From assembly GCF_017873955.1 (NCBI RefSeq), contig NZ_JAGGKS010000008.1, forward strand, positions 1 to 64,000: 64,000 nt of DNA, in the 5' to 3' direction. The stretch is from Sedimentibacter acidaminivorans. Its GTDB lineage: Bacteria; Bacillota; Clostridia; Tissierellales; Sedimentibacteraceae. The position numbers and the translations under genes are program-made. The notes beneath the pieces are model-generated. The model searched no databases. It had not been told where the DNA came from and saw only the letters and a program-made list of their open reading frames with translations. Shown one piece after another: positions 54,370 through 62,941 of this stretch. The number at the start of each line of letters is the position of its first letter. Positions within the stretch are counted from its first letter, which is position 1.

Positions 54370-55096
54370 CTCCTTCTATAATGCGTCCTACAATGCTATA
54401 AAACTTTTCTTCTCCATATCTTGTAACTCTTAATGTATATAGATTCTTATCTACACTGTAAATTTCTTTTAATGCTTCATCAGAAAATTCAATTGTTATA
54501 TATGCAGACACATGTACAGTATCCGATGTTATTATTGAGTCTTCAGATACTGTCTTTTTTTCTTTTTCTATATTATTGTAATTTGAATCATGAATACTGA
54601 CTATTTGAATTTTTTCAATTAGCTTATGTGGTTCTATAACTTCCTGATTGTCTTGACTTTGAGAAACAGGCTCTAACCATATATCAATGTAGTCGCCCTG
54701 ATGCAGCTCTAAAGCTTTATCTACTTCGTTAAGTGATATTGCTATCTGCGTTTGATCCTTATTGTTCATATATTTTTTATTTTCTATAATACGGTTATTG
54801 TTAATCATCTCATTTTTGTAAAGTGGCACAATCGTTCTTTTGCCTACAACTTCATCATACGTCCTTGCAATATTGCCTGTCTTTAAAACATCTTCAGCGT
54901 ACCTCTTTTCTATAGACAGCATATTTTTTTTAATTACTGTATTTTCCTTAATATTAGATGTAGCAACAATAACCTCAATTGTTTCTATGTTTGCTTCGGG
55001 AACCTTTATTTCTTCGTAGTAGTAAAAAACGGCAGCCAATATTATTAAGAAGGCTGCTGTTGCCTTAAAAATATTCACTTTTTTATTTAATTTCAC
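54362..55096 (-). CDS. cpaB: CpaB-like SAF-domain pilus assembly protein
   Basis: 244 residues. N-terminal membrane helix (ATAAFLIILAAVFYYYE), then an SAF-like domain (VATSNIKENTVIKKNMLSIE, VGKRTIVPLYKNEMI), then a CpaB/RcpC-type domain (LNEVDKALELHQGDYIDIWL). CpaB helps pilus secretion across the envelope. The start overlaps the stop of the CpaE-like gene. Confidence 0.8.
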   Translation of the reverse strand: MKLNKKVNIFKATAAFLIILAAVFYYYEEIKVPEANIETIEVIVATSNIKENTVIKKNMLSIEKRYAEDVLKTGNIARTYDEVVGKRTIVPLYKNEMINNNRIIENKKYMNNKDQTQIAISLNEVDKALELHQGDYIDIWLEPVSQSQDNQEVIEPHKLIEKIQIVSIHDSNYNNIEKEKKTVSEDSIITSDTVHVSAYITIEFSDEALKEIYSVDKNLYTLRVTRYGEEKFYSIVGRIIEGVE

Positions 55097-56718
55097 TTAT
55101 GCCTCCAATTAAATATTTTAAATTTCTTATCACTTTTTTGGGTTACATGTTCTAATACATTTGCTTGGTTAAGTATTTTCGATAAACTATCTTGAAATAT
55201 TTCGTCTTTTTCAAATTTGTATACAGTTTGATTAGAATAATTAGCAGAATATATTGTTTCAGGAGTTATAAAAGGTATGTTGGATGTAATTCTAATATCA
55301 TAATACTTCTCAATATCTCTTATATTTAAATCCTTAATATACCTATTTAAAGCGTAAACTACGTTAATATTTCTTTCTTCAAGTTTCTTAATTGTTTTTA
55401 TTCTTTCTTCAGCCTGCAATAATTTATATGGCAAAGGATCTATTATTACAATAACGACATCTATGATGTTGAATATAAAATTTATGCTTTCATCTATTTC
55501 TTGGCTTCCAATATCATAAATATTTATTGTGCTGTCCTTGCTAATAACATTTATAAATTCCATGTTATTATCCCTAGTCCATTTACTTATTTTTTTGTTA
55601 TTTATATAGAATTTTATATTATCCTTTAGGAATGTACTTTTACTGTAATAATCTACTTCATTATTACTAATTCTCTCTGCAAGAGATATATACTCATCAT
55701 CAATAATGTTAATAATATTGTATATATCTGCTTTCATTTCTTTATGCGGTATCTCTATTACAGATATATCAATGCTTTTATCATTTAGCAAATATGCAAT
55801 GTTTAATGCTACAAAAGTCGAGCCTGCGTCTTGACTCAAATTAATTATCGCAATATTGTTTTTTACCTTAATAAACTTGTATTCTTTTATAACTTTTACT
55901 TCAGGCTCTATATATAAATTGTCTGTATGCTGTTTATCATGGGCTTTAAGTCTATTTATCTCATATGTAATTTTTAAATTATCTAAGTTAATAAGCCTGT
56001 TTATTTCTTTATGAATTTCATAAAGCTCTGTAATTATATTAGTTTTTTTCTTAAATTCATTATCAATAAAGTTGTATAAATTTTGTGAATACACAGCTTG
56101 ATTGATTTTATCGTTTTGATTTAATGTATATACTTGTCCTGGTAACATCAATTGCATTTTACTAAGATTAAATTCATTCTTTGAGTTATGTATTGAACTT
56201 AGAAAAATAATTTTTTTGTTTTCGAATGAGCTTAAATCCAATTTCTCATATACAAATCTATCTTGGGGTAAGCAAACAACTATTAAATCTGATAGATTCA
56301 TTACATTTTTATATATTAAATCATTACCGGTTACAGTATCTATTAGTATGTAATCATAGGCTAATGATAGAAGATCAATAATCTTTTTATAATGTTTTTG
56401 AATATTGTTTTGATTTTTTCCTGTCCCAAGTATATCAAGGTTTTCTGATAATTTGTGGGTATAGACTAAAATATCTTCTTTGGTATTAATGTTATTTGTA
56501 TCATTTAAAAAAATTAAATCATCTACACCATTTCTTATCTGATTAGAAGTTATATAATCTGTTGCATCTATACCTGTGTTAATACTAAATATTACTGCTT
56601 TCTCTGTTTCATTCATTACCTTTGATAAATATGATGCGTATAAAGCTGTATTGGTACTGCATCCTTGGCGTTTAACTGAGGACCAAAATGTTATAACTTT
56701 TGTATTAATAAAAATCAC
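55093..56718 (-). CDS. CpaE-like protein with two degenerate ParA folds
   Basis: 541 residues. Two MinD/ParA-like halves: residues about 1-215 (TFWSSVKRQGCSTNTALYAS, YDYILIDTVTG) and about 275-520 (NIAIINLSQDAGSTFVALNI, INIYDIGSQEID). Neither keeps a full GKT P-loop (KRQGCST and SQDAGST), so ATP binding is doubtful. It lies between the primase-like gene and cpaB, where CpaE is expected. A tandem, inactive-looking pair of ParA folds is unusual for the family. Confidence 0.6.
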   Translation of the reverse strand: MIFINTKVITFWSSVKRQGCSTNTALYASYLSKVMNETEKAVIFSINTGIDATDYITSNQIRNGVDDLIFLNDTNNINTKEDILVYTHKLSENLDILGTGKNQNNIQKHYKKIIDLLSLAYDYILIDTVTGNDLIYKNVMNLSDLIVVCLPQDRFVYEKLDLSSFENKKIIFLSSIHNSKNEFNLSKMQLMLPGQVYTLNQNDKINQAVYSQNLYNFIDNEFKKKTNIITELYEIHKEINRLINLDNLKITYEINRLKAHDKQHTDNLYIEPEVKVIKEYKFIKVKNNIAIINLSQDAGSTFVALNIAYLLNDKSIDISVIEIPHKEMKADIYNIINIIDDEYISLAERISNNEVDYYSKSTFLKDNIKFYINNKKISKWTRDNNMEFINVISKDSTINIYDIGSQEIDESINFIFNIIDVVIVIIDPLPYKLLQAEERIKTIKKLEERNINVVYALNRYIKDLNIRDIEKYYDIRITSNIPFITPETIYSANYSNQTVYKFEKDEIFQDSLSKILNQANVLEHVTQKSDKKFKIFNWRHK

Positions 56719-57719
56719 CTACTTTGACTTGCATATGAAATATCTTTTCTTTCAGGAAGCTTATTATTTGCATTTGATTTATATTGTGATACCCCTTGAT
56801 TAATATCCTTAAGAGATTTTCTGCTTCTGAATCCTACAAGCTCATCATTAAAATCCTTACCATGTTTAGGTACTATCTTTGTCACTTCATACCCTAATTT
56901 AGTGTATTTATCTTTTATCTTTAGTCCTGCTTCAATACCTGCTTCATCATTATCAAGTCCTACAACTATTTTTTTAATGTTTGGATTATCTTTTAAATAT
57001 TGTTCAAGTTTTAAATCTGATACACCTCCCAAAGATACTCTATTTTGATTTTTATAGTCCAATCCTCTTTGCTTAATTAACGTTGCATGACTCATAGCGT
57101 CTATTATTGATTCATAAATACAAACACTTTTGTTTTCTTGAGAAGAATATAACTCAACATTAAATCTTTTATCCGATCCTGGTATTTCTCCTTTAAACTT
57201 TTTAAATGTATTTGTACCTACCTTTAAACAATACTTTACTTCACCAGCTTTATCTCTTCCAAGAAAAACGCAATTGTTATGCTCTTTTTCTTCATACAGA
57301 ACTTTATAATTAACCATATCGTTAATTATTTCGACATCAATTCCACGTGTTTTACTTAGATATGCATACAATCTTCTATAGCTATTATTTTTCTCTGGTA
57401 ATTCGCTAATTTGTTTAATTTCATGTTGTTTTTGAATATGTTCCTTATATTGTGGTTTACTTTCATCAATACCTTTTTCACCAAGTAGAGTTTGCATAGC
57501 TTCTTTAAAATTTTTACCTTCATATTCAATTAAAAAATCTAATGTACCACCTCCCTTATTTCTTGAAAACCACTTCCATTTATTGTTTGATATAACTAAG
57601 CTGTCATGTTCTTTTAGCCTAACGTCTGTATGACTATAAATTAGTTCATATCCTCTGCTTTCAATATAGTCTAACAGTGATATGTTTTGTGCTTTTGATA
57701 TTTCATATTTTGTATACAT
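56715..57719 (-). CDS. TOPRIM/DUF3991 primase-like protein
   Basis: 334 residues behind GAGAGGAG. N-terminal CHC2/DUF3991-like segment (ISLLDYIESRGYELI, WKWFSRNKGGGTLDFLIEYE) and a TOPRIM domain with Glu in YESIIDA and the DxD-type GLDNDEAG near residue 253. Such proteins accompany plasmid or ICE relaxosomes and may prime the transferred strand. It is the first gene of the Tad operon on this element. Confidence 0.75.
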   Translation of the reverse strand: MYTKYEISKAQNISLLDYIESRGYELIYSHTDVRLKEHDSLVISNNKWKWFSRNKGGGTLDFLIEYEGKNFKEAMQTLLGEKGIDESKPQYKEHIQKQHEIKQISELPEKNNSYRRLYAYLSKTRGIDVEIINDMVNYKVLYEEKEHNNCVFLGRDKAGEVKYCLKVGTNTFKKFKGEIPGSDKRFNVELYSSQENKSVCIYESIIDAMSHATLIKQRGLDYKNQNRVSLGGVSDLKLEQYLKDNPNIKKIVVGLDNDEAGIEAGLKIKDKYTKLGYEVTKIVPKHGKDFNDELVGFRSRKSLKDINQGVSQYKSNANNKLPERKDISYASQSR

Positions 57720-57783
57720 ATATACTCCTCTCTTTTATTTTTTGAAACAAAAAAGCAACAGCATGTTATTACTATTGCCATAA

Positions 57784-59683
57784 ATCGGGTAGGAGGTAAA
57801 TAATTATTTTATTTACCGACCTCCCACACCACCGTACGTACGGTTCTCGTATACGGCGGTTTCATAGTTTACACTCTAACTTCAAGATAATATTTAAGTA
57901 AACTCAAATATCCTTGCTTTTCAAACCTAGCATTGGTTAGGGTTGTTGCAAGAATCCAGCTATTGGCCGTATGCCAGTAGCTTTTTCTTGTATTAGCCCA
58001 TTCCCATGCCTTATCTTTGGCTACGCCTAACTTCTGAAGGTTTTCAAATTTAGTTTTGACCTTCTTCCATCTTTTCCATGTTATCATCCGAATCCTTCTT
58101 CTTAACCATTCATCTATGGATTGCATAACAGTCTTCATGTCTGCTAATTTAAAATATTGAACCCATCCTCGAATAATTTGATTAAGTTTAGTTTTCCTTC
58201 CTTCTATGCTCATACCGTTACTTCTACCTGTTGCCACTCTTAGTTTATCTTTCAATTTTGTTATGCTTTTAGGGTGAACTCTAAATCTGCATTTGCCTTT
58301 TATTCTATAGAAGCTGTATCCTAGATATTTAACTTGATTAAGTCTAGTTATTGTAGTTTTCTCTTTGTTTATCTTTAACTTCAATTTTCCTTCTATAAAT
58401 TTGCTGACCCTTTTATATTGCCGTTGTCCAGCTCTTTCACTCTTTGTAAATATCATAAGGTCATCGGCATATCTTACAAATCGATATCCCCATTCGTCAA
58501 GACTTTGGTCTAACTCATTTAGCATAATATTAGCTAAAAGTGGACTAATTGGCCCACCTTGGGGAACTCCTACATCACTTTTTATGAACATCCCCCTATC
58601 CATGATTCCCGCATTTAGGAATTTTTGGATTAAAGATAGAACCCTATTATCTTTTATTGTTCTTGATAGAATTTCCATTAGCATAGATTGGTTTACTGTA
58701 TCGAAGAATTTCTCTAAATCCATATCGATAACATACCAATATCCTTGATTTGCGTATTCCTGGCATTTCTTTAATGCATCGTGGCATCCTCTATTCGGTC
58801 TAAATCCATAACTTGTTTCTGCAAATTGCTTTTCGTATATTGGACTTAATACTTGAAGGATTGCCTGTTGGACTACTCTGTCTGTTAATGTTGGTATTAC
58901 CAGCTTACGTGTTTTGCCATTTTCTTTTGGTATTTCTACACGTTTCACTGGATATGGTTTGTAGCTTCCTTTCAGTAGGGATGTTAGAATTTCCTCCCGG
59001 TGTGTCTTTAAATGTTCTAGAAGTTCATCCATTTCCATTTTATCGACTCCACCTGCTCCTTTATTTCTTTTCACCTTTTGATAGGCTTCATTCATATTAT
59101 CTCTGGATAGGATTCTTTCCAACATTCCCCCTGTCGGTTCGTTTGTGTTGATGTTGTCCTTTTCAATCATCCTCGAATCACTCTGCCCATTTCTGCGTCT
59201 TTCGTGTTCCACACTATTCCCACAGTTGATGATGGTGTCTTTATTCTGTTTTCTGCATTTTAACGTGTTCTCGGTAATTTTCATTGACTTCATCTCCTAT
59301 GATTCAGCCCTTCCTATGACATCTAGATTCTCATAGTACTATGGCTTCTGCTGACTTCTCACGACAAATCTTGTTTCAACCATGGTTCATACTCTGTTTC
59401 CCCATGTCCATGAGACCTCCCCAGGTAAGAACAACAACCTTCCTCCCATGTAACCGCCACATTTACTGTGTAGAGTTCGGGTAGTATTGGACTTCGTTTT
59501 GTATTGCAAACTCATCCACTCTACTTCAGCCTGATGTGATTTCTGTTCGTCGGTTCAGGATTTTGCCTCCAGCTTCCTTCAGATTCCATGTCGCCATGGA
59601 CACCCTTGCTCTTGGCTAACGGTTCCTTCTACCAAGCCCGTAGTGGACTTTCACCACCAGGTTGTTGCCCATGCTGGGCACAC
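57784..59683 (-). mobile_element. Complete group IIC intron
   Basis: 1.9 kb from GTGTGCCCAGCATGGGC (5' end at 59683) to ..CCTACCCGAT (3' end at 57784), with the reverse transcriptase gene in domain IV and domain V/VI at about 57784-57865 (GAACCGTACGTACGGTGGTG). The 5' end lies right behind a terminator hairpin (CTGTTCCAATGGAACAG plus T run, about 59685-59715), the usual IIC target. Ends and RT look intact, so it is probably mobile. Confidence 0.9.
57869..59284 (-). CDS. ltrA: Group II intron reverse transcriptase/maturase
   Basis: About 471 residues, using the ATG 9 nt after AGGAG. It has the RT core (KGAGGVDKMEMDELL, YVIDMDLEKFFDTVN, SDVGVPQGGPISPLLANIML) with the catalytic FVRYADD near residue 271. 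A maturase X domain (RGWVQYFKLADMK, WLRRRIRMITWKRWKK) follows. There is no HNH endonuclease, as expected for IIC. It splices the intron RNA and drives its retromobility. Confidence 0.95.
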   Translation of the reverse strand: MKITENTLKCRKQNKDTIINCGNSVEHERRRNGQSDSRMIEKDNINTNEPTGGMLERILSRDNMNEAYQKVKRNKGAGGVDKMEMDELLEHLKTHREEILTSLLKGSYKPYPVKRVEIPKENGKTRKLVIPTLTDRVVQQAILQVLSPIYEKQFAETSYGFRPNRGCHDALKKCQEYANQGYWYVIDMDLEKFFDTVNQSMLMEILSRTIKDNRVLSLIQKFLNAGIMDRGMFIKSDVGVPQGGPISPLLANIMLNELDQSLDEWGYRFVRYADDLMIFTKSERAGQRQYKRVSKFIEGKLKLKINKEKTTITRLNQVKYLGYSFYRIKGKCRFRVHPKSITKLKDKLRVATGRSNGMSIEGRKTKLNQIIRGWVQYFKLADMKTVMQSIDEWLRRRIRMITWKRWKKVKTKFENLQKLGVAKDKAWEWANTRKSYWHTANSWILATTLTNARFEKQGYLSLLKYYLEVRV

Positions 59684-59684
59684 A

Positions 59685-59715
59685 ATAAAAACCCCTGTTC
59701 CATTGGAACAGAAGC
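59685..59715 (-). terminator. Terminator hairpin, insertion target of the IIC intron
   Basis: CTGTTCC-AAT-GGAACAG stem on the minus strand with extra pairs, followed by GGGGTTTTTATT and the intron 5' end. It would end transcripts coming from the 59968-60453 gene. The stretch 59716-59967 holds no supported gene; one frame (VTTISNATGSFNVTFLE, then TAA) might be a remnant. Confidence 0.65.
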
Positions 59716-59967
59716 CATTTCTCTTTAGATTTATCTACCACTCTTTTGATTTTATATTACTTTTTAACAATACGCGACTTAACCATATTTAGCAATTTCA
59801 TATAAAATAGTTTTTCTTTGATTTAACACAAACTGTATGAATACCTAAAATCATCAATTGCTGTTCTTCAAACTTTGTACTACCTTCACCCTCAGATATC
59901 GTGTGCCCTGCTTATTCAAGAAAGGTTACGTTAAAACTACCTGTAGCATTAGATATAGTAGTTACAA

Positions 59968-60453
59968 CTATCCTAACGCATAGGATAATCCTGAAATATC
60001 CTTAATAAACATTTCTTTGTTTTTGTCATTTCTAAAATGATTATATAAATTAATAGAAGAATGTAATTCTCGTAATAGGTTTTCCAATTTCAACTGCATT
60101 TTTTTTAGATCATCGAGTCTCTCAATTGGAAGCTGATTATCATCTAAAAGATTGTATAATTTATCATCCATAAATCCTATATTAGGAGAAGCACCAATAA
60201 ATGTACAAATATTTCTTAAGTTATTTCTTTTTTCAGAGTATATCACCTGAGTAAGTTGTTTTTTTTCAGCTAGATCAATTAAACATTCTAAATCATTCTC
60301 TAAAGTAGCCAATAGAAGAGTATCGTACCATCCAATATTTCTTTTATAAGTATGATTTTGTATAACTAAGAGAGTTATTAATACTGCTACAATTATTATA
60401 GCAATTATTATTAGGATAACCCATTTGTTCTGAAGTAAATTTATTTTATCCAT
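59968..60453 (-). CDS. Membrane-anchored protein of unknown function
   Basis: 161 residues behind TAGGAGGT. One N-terminal helix (WVILIIIAIIIVAVLITLLV) and a helical, leucine-rich soluble part (LDDLKKMQLKLENLLRELHS). No family recognised. It follows the exported 413-residue gene downstream of agr and may be under its control. Confidence 0.55.
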   Translation of the reverse strand: MDKINLLQNKWVILIIIAIIIVAVLITLLVIQNHTYKRNIGWYDTLLLATLENDLECLIDLAEKKQLTQVIYSEKRNNLRNICTFIGASPNIGFMDDKLYNLLDDNQLPIERLDDLKKMQLKLENLLRELHSSINLYNHFRNDKNKEMFIKDISGLSYALG

Positions 60454-60500
60454 ATTTTCATACCTCCTAGATAGTAGAAATTTTGTGTTAGATAAAGAAA

Positions 60501-60538
60501 TCTGTATAAAAAACCAGATTTCTTTATTTTGATTCTAT
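60501..60538 (-). terminator. Hairpin after the 413-residue exported-protein gene
   Basis: AAAGAAATCTG pairs with CAGATTTCTTT (11 bp) right after the stop codon. The following T stretch is short, so termination may be partial. Confidence 0.5.
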
Positions 60539-61779
60539 TAATAATCAGCTAAATCAATATCCAAATCAGCTTCACCAGTATCTATAACGAAATGTATATT
60601 ACTTTGATTTAAAAAAACGCCTAATGATGCTTCTACATCTATATCAATATCATCGTCAGTAGCATTGTTATCTTTTTCTACTCCTATTGTTACAGGATAT
60701 CCACCATCTGGATATTCAGACCAATCCATATAAGTATCATTTTCTGGTTCTATATTTAAGTGTCTTCTATAACTATCATTATCATAAGTAATAGTAACAT
60801 CATCACCAATATTCTCACCCACTAATTCTATAGCACTTAATAAAGAACTTGGAACTCCCAAATCTCCGAAAACATCTAATATAAAGCTAAAAATACTATT
60901 AGATGAATCTGTTTCACTAGGATTTTGACTAGTGAAATAGCTTTCTTCATCTATTGATTGGAAATCAACATCAAATTCATCTATTGTAATTAGTAATACT
61001 GTATAATCATTGTTATCTTCTAATTCGTTTTCCACGTCATCTTTATCTACTTGAGTTATAACCATAAGTTTACCATCATCACTATAATCTACTATATCAT
61101 CTTCTGCAAATAATCTTGCTCTCAAAACCAAATTTCCGTTCGGATAATCGTCAAGTTCTTCCCAATCAGAATCTGTAGGATCATAGCTTTTAATATTATT
61201 AAGTGCATTAAGTTCTTTACTTTCTTTTTCTAAAGCAACAATTTCAGCTAATACTTCTTTATCCAACAGTGAATCACCAAATGTAAAAACACTATATCCT
61301 TCTTTACAACCCAAATCATTGATTGAAATAGCATAATATATGTTGTTATAATTTCTTTCATATGAAACTCTTATGTTTCTTTCTTCTCCATTAATCTTGA
61401 TTTTGCCCTTTAAGTTTCCTAGATATAATTGACCTAATTTTTTAGTACTATAAATATCAGCAGTACCTTCTGCTTCTACCTCACATAAGATTCCATTAAA
61501 ATCAAACATGCCATCCATTAAAATATTTACTTGGTTATTTTTTTCTCCATCTATGGAAAAAGACATATTGTTTTCAATTGTTGATGTGCTTGACTTTAAA
61601 TTTTCAACTTCATCTAATTTAAAGAGATTATTCATTTCATTGCCTTTTACAATAACTAAATTACCATTTTCATTACTAACTTTATTACTAATAACATTAT
61701 CATTTTCTAATGCAAATCCAATATTCATACACCCTAATATCATAATACCAATTAAAATATAACTTATAAACTTTTTCAT
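60538..61779 (-). CDS. Exported protein of unknown function downstream of agr
   Basis: 413 residues behind GGAGG. Signal peptide KKFISYILIGIMILGCMNIG-FA; the GC within it could be a lipobox, though LGC is not ideally placed. The mature protein is acidic, rich in Asp/Glu/Asn (DDDIDIDVEASLG near the end), with no family I recognise. It lies about 340 nt past agrD on the same strand and is a candidate agr-regulated extracellular product. Confidence 0.6.
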   Translation of the reverse strand: MKKFISYILIGIMILGCMNIGFALENDNVISNKVSNENGNLVIVKGNEMNNLFKLDEVENLKSSTSTIENNMSFSIDGEKNNQVNILMDGMFDFNGILCEVEAEGTADIYSTKKLGQLYLGNLKGKIKINGEERNIRVSYERNYNNIYYAISINDLGCKEGYSVFTFGDSLLDKEVLAEIVALEKESKELNALNNIKSYDPTDSDWEELDDYPNGNLVLRARLFAEDDIVDYSDDGKLMVITQVDKDDVENELEDNNDYTVLLITIDEFDVDFQSIDEESYFTSQNPSETDSSNSIFSFILDVFGDLGVPSSLLSAIELVGENIGDDVTITYDNDSYRRHLNIEPENDTYMDWSEYPDGGYPVTIGVEKDNNATDDDIDIDVEASLGVFLNQSNIHFVIDTGEADLDIDLADY

Positions 61780-61812
61780 TTTAATCCTCCATTATTTTTC
61801 ATTTTTTACTCC

Positions 61813-61923
61813 TTATACTAAAATATAGTACATTAACTCTTTTACATATTTTTTCAAGGTATTTTCATGAATTCCAGTTTCATTAAATAATTCTGCAATA
61901 ATTGTATCTTTATCATTTAACAT
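61813..61923 (-). pseudogene. Small helix-turn-helix-like remnant
   Basis: A 36-codon frame (MLNDKDTIIAELFNETGIHE, NTLKKYVKELMYYILV) reads like the recognition part of a helix-turn-helix protein, with AAGG just before its ATG. It lies in the 340-nt gap between agrD and the exported protein. Probably a leftover of a larger gene. The stretch 61924-62117 shows nothing else. Confidence 0.3.
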
Positions 61924-62117
61924 CCTTACTAATAATTTTTATTTTAATTCTTACTATAACTAGGCATTTTCATCCATCCTCTCTTATAGTACCAACTATA
62001 CTTTCAATCCTATGCCAACTATCTTAATACATAGAGATAGTCAAATGTTCTTCTTAGGTTGCCTAGCATTACCTTTTCAATGGAATCATCCCATTTATAT
62101 AGCCATTAGTATTAATC

Positions 62118-62255
62118 TTATTTCCCACCACTTAAACACTTTGGTTCTTTCGGCTGATATGCCCCCCAGTATGATGTAGTTCCTGCAGCTGAAATTGCTG
62201 TGTTTTTAATTTGTCTTGCTACAAAACTAAGTACGGTTCTTTTAATGTTCTTCAT
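62118..62255 (-). CDS. agrD: AgrD-type cyclic autoinducer precursor
   Basis: 45 residues. Amphipathic leader (MKNIKRTVLSFVARQIKNTA), core AAGTTSYWGAYQPKEPK and a short tail, the pattern of Clostridia AgrD peptides with the conserved QPKEP. There is no Cys in the core where S. aureus has one; Ser28 is the likely lactone-forming residue. It overlaps the end of agrB by 14 nt and has GGGGGTG before the ATG. AgrB should cleave and cyclise it. Confidence 0.9.
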   Translation of the reverse strand: MKNIKRTVLSFVARQIKNTAISAAGTTSYWGAYQPKEPKCLSGGK

Positions 62256-62826
62256 TTGTAACACCCCCTTTAATCTTTATTATTATTAGTATTGATACTA
62301 AAAACATGGTAACTATTATAGTATAAAATAATTGGATATTTATTTTATACATTACCACCCCAATTAAATAAAAAGCAAACAGAATAAATACAGTTATTTC
62401 TTTGTTTCCCTTTTTTCTATTTTCAGTTAATCTCTTATTTTCATTATCAACCGGTGCATATTTCAAAATAATATATATAGTTATGATTACCATTATTGCT
62501 GATATTCTTATTACATAAACTGTTGGTGTAAATATAACGGCAGACATTGCTACCAAATATAATAATATTAGAGTTAAATTGCATTTTACATATGAATTAG
62601 CATGATACCCGCCCGAATACATTCTTATTGGTATAAAGCTAATTAAGAATATAATAGAATAAAATAGCCTTTTTAATATTAACCCTAAGACTAAGATTAA
62701 CGTTATTCCTATTATAGTAGATATTATCAATTGTAAACCATAAACATATATTTCTTTGTCTTCTTCTTGAATTATATTATTTGAATAAAAATAATCAGTT
62801 ATATTGTCTGATAAATATTTAATCAT
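62242..62826 (-). CDS. agrB: AgrB, autoinducer-processing membrane protease
   Basis: About 194 residues from the ATG behind GGAGG. Polytopic membrane protein with FIPIRMYSGGYHANSYVKC, giving the catalytic His75 and Cys82 of AgrB, and later YAPVDNENKRL, also typical. It processes AgrD into the cyclic peptide. It follows agrC and is followed by agrD with overlap. Confidence 0.93.
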   Translation of the reverse strand: MIKYLSDNITDYFYSNNIIQEEDKEIYVYGLQLIISTIIGITLILVLGLILKRLFYSIIFLISFIPIRMYSGGYHANSYVKCNLTLILLYLVAMSAVIFTPTVYVIRISAIMVIITIYIILKYAPVDNENKRLTENRKKGNKEITVFILFAFYLIGVVMYKINIQLFYTIIVTMFLVSILIIIKIKGGVTNEEH

Positions 62827-62867
62827 TGTATCCTCCAATAATTAAATTTCCTTTTACCTATATTTAC

Positions 62868-62934
62868 AATATAACTGATTTTTTTCATAAGTCAATAGCT
62901 TGGGGACGTTTGGTCGTGTATGTGTACGTTTGGT
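62868..62934 (-). promoter_or_regulatory. agrB promoter with LytTR-type direct repeats
   Basis: TTGACT (62890-62895), 16-bp spacer, TATATT (62868-62873). Ten bp upstream of the -35 lie two identical 9-mers (ACGTTTGGT on the plus strand, 62906-62914 and 62926-62934), 20 bp apart. AgrA-type LytTR regulators bind 9-bp direct repeats about one to two helical turns apart, just upstream of promoters. Confidence 0.65.
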
Positions 62935-62941
62935 AAATATT

